A DNA stretch of 64,000 nt from Paenibacillus alvei DSM 29 (lineage in GTDB: Bacteria > Bacillota > Bacilli > Paenibacillales > Paenibacillaceae). Location of the stretch: the NCBI RefSeq assembly GCF_000293805.1, contig NZ_AMBZ01000002.1, positions 333,001 through 397,000 of the forward strand, written 5' to 3'. Shown here in pieces: positions 54,391 through 64,000 of the stretch (position 1 is its first letter; each line of letters begins with the position of its first letter). Under the pieces are notes generated by a model. The model did not search any database. It saw nothing but the letters and a program-made list of their open reading frames with translations, and was not told the DNA's origin. The translations under genes were made by a program, and so were the position numbers.

Positions 54391-55914
54391 CTATCGAGAG
54401 CGACGACCGCCAGAGCGACCGGACGAGCGGCCACCACCTTTTCCGGAGCGCGCACCCGCTTGGCCTCCCCGCTCCTGTCTCCCAGTACTCTGGCCCGACT
54501 GAGAATTACGTCCCTTTCCGCGTCCGTCACGCGAACTGTTGCGACCGCTCTGACCGCCATTTCCAGCTTCTCGGCGTGAACCGCGGCCACCAACATCATT
54601 TCCTTGCTTGCCTCGAGAAGCATTGCGGCCGCCTCGACCTGCACCTTGGCCGCGAGAATCCTGCTTGTCGCTGCGAGCTCCACGGCCAGCGCCACGACCG
54701 CCATGTTTAGAACTGCGACCGCTATCTTCCTGCTTGCTGCGACCCGAACGAGCGTCACCGCCGCCAGCGGCCTGTTCACCATTCTGGTCACGGCGCTCCA
54801 GCTTCTGCCCAATGCCGCGTTCAATCAGTTCTACAGCCATTCGGTCTCTAGGTGATGCAAACGTAATGGCGATCCCCTGTGCACCGGCACGTCCTGTACG
54901 CCCAATACGGTGAATATAGCTCTTTGCATCCTGCGGAACATCATAGTTAAACACATGCGTAATGCCTTCTACGTCCAATCCGCGTGCCGCAACATCCGTC
55001 GCAACCAGCAGCTGCATCTTCACATTGCGGAAACGTTCCATTACTTGCTCCCGCTTCGACTGCGACAAATCGCCATGCAGCTCGTCCGAATCGTAGCCCA
55101 GCTCAAGCAATTCCTCATTCAGCTTGCTTGCCCTGCGCTTCGTACGGCAGAAAATGATTGCTTGGTACGGGCGGTGCTCATCAATGAGCTTGCACAATGT
55201 CGCCTGCTTAGCACGATCCGTCGTTTGCACGACAATCTGCTTCACATTCTTCACTGTGATGCGCTCACTTTGCACATGTATGTCGATAGGACTGCGCATG
55301 AAGCGTTCAGCTAAGCGACGTACATTCGCTGGCATTGTCGCGGAGAATAGCAAGGTCTGGCGATTTGTAGGCGTTTGGCGAATAATTTCTTCAACTTCGC
55401 CCAAGAAGCCCATATGAAGCATTTGATCCGCTTCATCCAGCACCAATGTCTTTACCTTGGATAACGAAATCGTCCCGCGTCTCAGATGATCGAGCAACCT
55501 TCCCGGCGTCCCGATCACAAGCTGGCGACCACCCTGCAGCTTGCGCATCTGCCGCTCGACATCCTGCCCTCCATACACCGCGAGTACGTTCACGCCCTCA
55601 TATGCTCCGATCAGCTTCTTCGCTTCAGCCGTAATTTGCAAAGCGAGTTCGCGTGTCGGTGCAACGATAAGTGCCTGCACATGTGTGGAACCTGCATCAA
55701 TGCGCTGAATGATCGGCAGCAGGAAAGCGAGCGTCTTGCCCGTTCCCGTCTGTGCCTGCGATACGACATCCTCGCCGGATAGAACGACCGGAATCGTTTC
55801 TGCTTGAACTGGTGTCGGCACTGCAATCCCATTTTGATTCAATGTGTGTACCAATTGTTTCGTGATTCCTAATTGCGCGAATCCTCGTTGATTTAAGCCC
55901 GTCAGACAGGCCAC
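54391..55914 (-). CDS. DEAD-box RNA helicase with RGG-rich tail
   Basis: A 507-residue CshA/DeaD-type helicase. Motifs in order: Q motif (IAVPTPVQAETIPVVLSG), motif I AQTGTGKT, PTRELALQ, GG and TPGR, motif II DEAD, SAT, and motif VI HRIGRTGRAG. From about residue 380 the tail is nearly all Gly/Arg/Ser/Gln with repeated RGG-like units, a nonspecific RNA-binding region common in cold-shock helicases. The GTG start has little ribosome site, so the true start is uncertain. It follows ywbE by 21 bases on the same strand. Confidence 0.87.
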   Translation of the reverse strand: MACLTGLNQRGFAQLGITKQLVHTLNQNGIAVPTPVQAETIPVVLSGEDVVSQAQTGTGKTLAFLLPIIQRIDAGSTHVQALIVAPTRELALQITAEAKKLIGAYEGVNVLAVYGGQDVERQMRKLQGGRQLVIGTPGRLLDHLRRGTISLSKVKTLVLDEADQMLHMGFLGEVEEIIRQTPTNRQTLLFSATMPANVRRLAERFMRSPIDIHVQSERITVKNVKQIVVQTTDRAKQATLCKLIDEHRPYQAIIFCRTKRRASKLNEELLELGYDSDELHGDLSQSKREQVMERFRNVKMQLLVATDVAARGLDVEGITHVFNYDVPQDAKSYIHRIGRTGRAGAQGIAITFASPRDRMAVELIERGIGQKLERRDQNGEQAAGGGDARSGRSKQEDSGRSSKHGGRGAGRGARSDKQDSRGQGAGRGGRNASRGKQGNDVGGRGSRREAGNGGQSGRNSSRDGRGKGRNSQSGQSTGRQERGGQAGARSGKGGGRSSGRSGGRRSR

Positions 55915-55935
55915 CCCATTTCTGTATAGTCAGGA

Positions 55936-56157
55936 CTAGCCTTCGCCCTGTAATGATGTATGAATGATCGATTTCACCCGGCCAACTTGTCCATCCTGCA
56001 GGCGCACTTTAATGCCGTGCGGATGGAATGGCGAATTCGTCAGGATATCCTTTACGATACCTCTAGTCGTCTTGCCTGAACGCTGATCCTGCTTCAGCAC
56101 AATATCCACTTCAAGGCCCGCATGTATATGCTTCCGATGCTGTCCATTCTGTTCCAT
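55936..56157 (-). CDS. ywbE: YwbE-family protein
   Basis: A 73-residue small basic protein. GLEVDIVLKQDQRSGK and GIVKDILTNSPFHPHGIKVR are nearly the standard YwbE sequence. It has an SH3-like/KOW-like look (VRLQDGQVGRVK). Function unknown. The start at 56157 follows AGGAG; 51 extra in-frame codons upstream are not part of the family. It precedes the DEAD-box helicase on the same strand, probably co-transcribed. Confidence 0.85.
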   Translation of the reverse strand: MEQNGQHRKHIHAGLEVDIVLKQDQRSGKTTRGIVKDILTNSPFHPHGIKVRLQDGQVGRVKSIIHTSLQGEG

Positions 56158-56330
56158 CAAGTCACTGCTCCTAACTTCCTTATCCTTCATGCTTCCTCGC
56201 AATTGACCCGATTGCTTCGCCATCCTCGCTTCAATCGAATGACTGCGGTATCCACATATTATACACGGAAACGTCCCTATGGTATAATGGACCATCAATA
56301 TCGATTCCATCGTATAATTCAGGAGGTAAC

Positions 56331-56816
56331 ATGCTGACGTTTGAACAGAAACTAGCGGTTATCGAATCGTTCCCAGAGCTGCAGCGCAATAACGTGTCAT
56401 TGGGACGAGTGAATTTCCACTATGAAGACAGCGTTGTGGAAAAGAAAACTGTTGTCTATCACCTGCATCCGAACGGCAACGGCTTTGTCTATGCCGGCTA
56501 TGTATCTGGTTATGATACGGATGCCAAAGGCATGGTCAACATCCGCGAATACTCTGAAGAGGAGCTTCGCAAGCTGATTCAGGCTTCTATTGATTCCATG
56601 TCGCCAGCTCCTCTTGAGGCAGACATTGCCGAGGAAGAAACAACAGAAGTCAAGAAAGAACGCTATATCAATGACAACAACGAGACATTGTGGCTTGAAT
56701 ATGACTTTGAATTGTGGAACATTTATGCGGGCGAAAGTCTGGAAATGACCTTCGAAACACGCGAGGAAGCTGAAGAATATTTGCTGGAGGAAGGCTTCTC
56801 ACCTGCAAATTCATAG
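56331..56816 (+). CDS. conserved hypothetical protein
   Basis: A 161-residue acidic soluble protein with no recognised domain. The first half has alternating strands (VVYHLHPNGNGFVYAGYVSG), the second a Glu-rich helix and a DFELWNIYAGESLEMTF block. It is divergent from ywbE. AGGAGGTAAC sits directly before the ATG, and an extended -10 (TGGTATAAT near 56280) gives it its own promoter. Confidence 0.65.
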   Translation: MLTFEQKLAVIESFPELQRNNVSLGRVNFHYEDSVVEKKTVVYHLHPNGNGFVYAGYVSGYDTDAKGMVNIREYSEEELRKLIQASIDSMSPAPLEADIAEEETTEVKKERYINDNNETLWLEYDFELWNIYAGESLEMTFETREEAEEYLLEEGFSPANS

Positions 56817-56828
56817 CAGCCAGTAAGT

Positions 56829-56873
56829 GGGAAAGCAGTGCCGCACTAATCGGGCAGCAGCTTTCCCTTTCCT
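56829..56873 (+). terminator. terminator
   Basis: GGGAAAGC and GCTTTCCC pair perfectly around a 23-base loop, followed by TTTCCTTTA. Confidence 0.7.
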
Positions 56874-57026
56874 TTATCCCTCATGCCCTTAGCATTACAA
56901 TCGTGCATTGCCTCCACCGACACATCTCTTCTACTTACATTCCTAGATTAAAATAAGCGTAAAACACACGATCTGCCCATATAGGTATTATCGTAAGTCA
57001 TTTTTAATAATAAGGAGCATTGATTC

Positions 57027-57902
57027 ATGACTTCTCCCCATTATTCGGAGCCAATTCTTAAGCAAGGCAAGCAAGCAGTAGCCGTTGTTACTGGATCTTC
57101 GAGCGGATTTGGCCTGCATACGTGCATTGAACTGGCCCGTTCTGGGTATCTCGTGGTGGCGACCATGCGCAATCCGCAGCAGTCCTCCCGCCTGCTGCAA
57201 GAAGCGGAGACACAGGGCGTGAAGGATAGAATCGATGTACAAGCGCTCGATGTGACAGATACGCATAGCATCGCATCCGCTGCACAATATATCCTGTCAG
57301 CATATGGAGGCGTTCACGTTCTCGTGAACAATGCAGGATTCGCGATAGGCGGCTTCATCGAGGAAATCAGTATGGATGAATGGCGCGCCCAACTCAATAC
57401 CAACTTCTTTGGTACGGTAGAGGTAACCCGAGCTCTGCTTCCTTATATGAGACAGCAAGGAAGCGGAACTATCATCAATGTGAGCAGCATCAGTGGTCGA
57501 TGTGCTTTCCCCGGGTATGCTCCATACGCCGCTTCCAAGTTTGCTGTTGAAGGATTCACCGAATCACTTCGTATGGAAATGCTCCCTTACGGTATATATG
57601 CCGTTCTTGTTGAGCCCGGCTCCTATCGGACAGATATATGGTCAAAGGGATTCAACTCGATTTCATCTCGAGAAAACTCCCCCTATCAGAGCTACTTAAA
57701 GCATATTCTCCAATACTCCGAGAAGAATGCGGAAAAAGCCCCGCCACCTCATGAGGTAGCGCGTCTCATAGCCTCAATAGCCAATGATCCGAAGCCGCGG
57801 CTTCGATACACACCCGGCTGGAGCCGTGCAGGAATGGGGCTGCTTCGAGCAATGCCTTGGAAATGGTATGAGCGCCTAATCATTTGGATGCTGCATCGAT
57901 AA
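57027..57902 (+). CDS. short-chain dehydrogenase/reductase
   Basis: A 291-residue classical SDR. NAD(P)-binding TGSSSGFG is near residue 23, NNAG near 100, the catalytic Ser in NVSSISG near 150 and YAASK near 165. Sequence after the active site (EPGSYRTDIW) and the C-terminal amphipathic segment match SDRs acting on hydrophobic or sterol-like substrates, but the substrate is open. AAGGAG lies 11 bases before the ATG. Single-gene unit. Confidence 0.85.
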   Translation: MTSPHYSEPILKQGKQAVAVVTGSSSGFGLHTCIELARSGYLVVATMRNPQQSSRLLQEAETQGVKDRIDVQALDVTDTHSIASAAQYILSAYGGVHVLVNNAGFAIGGFIEEISMDEWRAQLNTNFFGTVEVTRALLPYMRQQGSGTIINVSSISGRCAFPGYAPYAASKFAVEGFTESLRMEMLPYGIYAVLVEPGSYRTDIWSKGFNSISSRENSPYQSYLKHILQYSEKNAEKAPPPHEVARLIASIANDPKPRLRYTPGWSRAGMGLLRAMPWKWYERLIIWMLHR

Positions 57903-58110
57903 AGGCGTATCTAACGCCGTTAACACGCTTTTGAAGCTCAACGCTGTTAACACCTTCCCTAAGCATGAAAACAAGGATTTACAGTAATAATGAATATCAA
58001 TTGTATTATCCATAAAACGTCCATTTGAGAATGAAGGTAGAAATGGATACAATACATCTTGCCTAAATCGATAGGCACATCTATTTATTCTAACAAAAGG
58101 AAGGTCCCTT

Positions 58111-59067
58111 ATGAATCATCACGACTACCACCATCTCAATCATGTTAAGGAACAACTAACGTCGAAGCGTACTTTATGGATCACGTTGGCTTTGACCTTG
58201 TTTTTCACCATTGTTGAAATCGTGGGCGGGCTTCTGTCCAATTCACTCGCACTCCTATCGGACTCGGCCCATATGATATCTGATGTCATCGCATTAGGAC
58301 TCAGTATGGCGGCGATTTATATGGCCACACGCGAGCCGAATCAGCGATATACCTTCGGCTACCTCCGATTTGAAATTATCGCATCCTTCCTAAATGGGTT
58401 GGCCCTTATTGTCATAGCCATCGGAATTGTTATTGAAGGGATCAAGCGGATGATCCATCCACAAGATGTCGATTTGCAATTGATGCTTATTATCGCGACC
58501 ATCGGACTGGTCGTGAACATTGTCCTTACACTTGTGTTGAGCCACAGCATGAAAGAAGAGGAGAACTTGAATGTAAAGAGCGCCTTGTGGCACTTCATCG
58601 GCGATTTGCTTAGTTCGGTCGGTGTCATTTTATCCGCTATTCTCATCCATTTCACAGGGCTATATATTTTCGACCCACTCATTAGCATGGTAATCGGGGC
58701 TATTATTTGTACAGGCGGCGCCAAAATCATTCGAGAATCCCTCCTCGTGTTAATGGAGGCCGTGCCCGACAAATATGATTTAGAGCAAATTCGAGCGGAA
58801 ATGAACCAAGTGGAGGGAGTGGAAGATGTCCATGAACTGCATCTTTGGGCTGTATCCACCGATCACTACTCACTAACTGCGCATGTTTTCATTCGTGAGG
58901 ATATTCAGCCATTCTGCGTCATCTTGGCCATTAATCATATGCTCAAAGCGAATTATGGCATCGAACATACGACGATCCAAATCGAACATCCAGCCATGCA
59001 TGATCATGGGGAATATGGCAAGCAATTTTTACAGCATATTGAGTCAGCTTCTGTTAAATCGGTATGA
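58111..59067 (+). CDS. CDF-family zinc/cadmium exporter (CzcD-like)
   Basis: A 318-residue cation-diffusion facilitator: His-rich N terminus (MNHHDYHHLNH), six helices, and the two metal-site motifs (HMISD in helix 2 and HFIGD in helix 5) that define zinc-type CDFs. A cytoplasmic C-terminal domain (HELHLWAVSTDHYSLTAHV) carries the dimer-interface metal ligands. It exports Zn, and possibly Cd or Co, in exchange for protons. AAAGGAAGG precedes the ATG. No CzrA/ArsR gene is adjacent, and I could not identify its operator. Confidence 0.88.
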   Translation: MNHHDYHHLNHVKEQLTSKRTLWITLALTLFFTIVEIVGGLLSNSLALLSDSAHMISDVIALGLSMAAIYMATREPNQRYTFGYLRFEIIASFLNGLALIVIAIGIVIEGIKRMIHPQDVDLQLMLIIATIGLVVNIVLTLVLSHSMKEEENLNVKSALWHFIGDLLSSVGVILSAILIHFTGLYIFDPLISMVIGAIICTGGAKIIRESLLVLMEAVPDKYDLEQIRAEMNQVEGVEDVHELHLWAVSTDHYSLTAHVFIREDIQPFCVILAINHMLKANYGIEHTTIQIEHPAMHDHGEYGKQFLQHIESASVKSV

Positions 59068-59115
59068 CACCGCCATTTCATTCGGGACATCCCAACATCC
59101 ATAGCTTGGTTAAAA

Positions 59116-59145
59116 AAAGCTGCTGAGCCTTTGCTCAGCAGCTTT
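59116..59145. terminator. bidirectional terminator
   Basis: Perfect 13-bp stem AAAGCTGCTGAGC / GCTCAGCAGCTTT with a 4-base loop. Confidence 0.85.
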
Positions 59146-59172
59146 ATGATCATAAGATAATGATCAGCTAAC

Positions 59173-59443
59173 TTATTCGTTAGCTGTATAACGAGAATGA
59201 TAAATAAACGAACCAGGAATCAACTTCATCTGTTCGATAATATTATAATAGGTTGCTTGATCGATCATGTACACATAAGCCCCCGGCAAATCCAGCTCTT
59301 CTGCGCACTTATCCGTAAATTCAGACAGCCATTCCGCCTCCTGCCCAGCGGCTTCTTGCGGTACGTCAACGACTACTCCATATAGATAGACCCCATATTT
59401 TTCAGGGTAATGCTACAACTGCTTCTGAACTCGCAGTATTCAT
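59173..59443 (-). pseudogene. small hypothetical protein, frameshifted near the start
   Basis: Minus strand from ATG 59443 reads MNTASSEAVVALP and stops. Deleting one base of the pair 59409-59410 gives an uninterrupted 89-residue acidic protein (YGVYLYGVVVDVPQE, EFTDKCAEELDLPGAY, MKLIPGSFIYHSRY) to TAA at 59173. The codon use looks coding. It begins 13 bases after the LacI-family gene on the same strand, so it may end the lac unit. No family recognised. Confidence 0.55.
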
Positions 59444-59456
59444 ATCATGTATTCGC

Positions 59457-60557
<1,101 letters not shown>

Positions 60558-60654
60558 TTATGCGTCGCTGCAATCGTCATCCGTTTTGTTGTTGCATGTC
60601 CTTACGATTGTACTGTATTCTTGCCCAAAAGCATAGAGGAACGCCCGCCGTCTG

Positions 60655-63777
<3,123 letters not shown>

Positions 63778-63844
63778 TCAATCCACTTTACCATTCGTTC
63801 AGACTGAGATTCGGAATAATTGCACCCTCACTTTCTTGATAAAA

Positions 63845-63949
63845 TTTTACTTGATTCAAGTAAAACAAACAATCATTTTAGTAAAATATTTTACTCCCAC
63901 TTTTATTTTTTACTAATCACTTCGACGTGCTAGTAAAACTTTTAGTAAA
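63845..63949 (-). promoter_or_regulatory. cluster of palindromic operators upstream of lacZ
   Basis: A 21-base palindrome at 63845-63865 (half-site TTTTACTTGA), a perfect 16-base palindrome AGTAAAATATTTTACT at 63880-63895, and half-sites TTTACTA (63909), TAGTAAA (63931) and TTTAGTAAA (63941). All share the TTTACT/AGTAAA unit, as expected for a repressor or activator acting on the lacZ promoter. Confidence 0.55.
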
Positions 63950-64000
63950 TACATGATTTTCCTGAAAATTGGATGATATCAACAAAAATAAGAGCGAAGA

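Overview
The window looks like chromosome of a low-to-mid GC Gram-positive of the Paenibacillaceae, most likely Paenibacillus (inference). Strong AGGAGG-type ribosome sites precede most genes. Lipoprotein, ECF-transporter, CcdC, YwbE, DUF1360 and KtrB families are present, as is a 175-residue protein I associate with Paenibacillus. I saw no rRNA, tRNA, CRISPR array, phage or insertion sequence.

Region 1 (1-18.3 kb) holds a dispersed flavin-based extracellular electron transfer (EET) set: the 3' end of a PplA-like FMN lipoprotein, Ndh2, a HepS-like protein with DmkB prenyl synthase, a UbiA-type prenyltransferase, a tight eetA / eetB-ecfA fusion / ecfA2 / ecfT operon, and divergent fmnB. Together they would pass electrons from NADH through a dedicated quinone to extracytosolic flavin. 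Inserted among them are a frameshifted POT transporter, an AT-rich islet with a broken Cys-rich (halocin C8-like) peptide gene, a class III aminotransferase, and a U32 peptidase behind a perfect Fnr-type palindrome.

Region 2 (18.4-29.6 kb): DMT transporter, GH20 hexosaminidase, formate/nitrite transporter, a COG2509 flavoprotein behind a guanine-class riboswitch, a three-gene ABC system whose first protein fuses a degenerate ABC ATPase to a LytTR DNA-binding domain, MgtC, and a small membrane protein.

Region 3 (29.7-48.5 kb) is mostly transport: YjiH, fosmidomycin-type MFS, KtrB, two purine permeases (one with a PurBox pair), a drug-type MFS with its TetR and a shared operator, and an APC permease. 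It also holds a lone Rieske oxygenase, CcdC, the HrpB helicase and a DUF1360 protein.

Region 4 (48.5-64 kb): two tandem secreted erythromycin-esterase-fold proteins, a MASE4-PAS-GGDEF cyclase, an RGG-tailed DEAD-box helicase, YwbE, an SDR enzyme, a CDF zinc exporter, and lacZ with a LacI-family regulator behind a cluster of palindromes.

At least six genes are split by single-base shifts, nearly all in homopolymers and mostly repaired by adding one base. Under-called runs in the assembly are as likely as real decay, so the 'pseudogene' entries should be read with that in mind.
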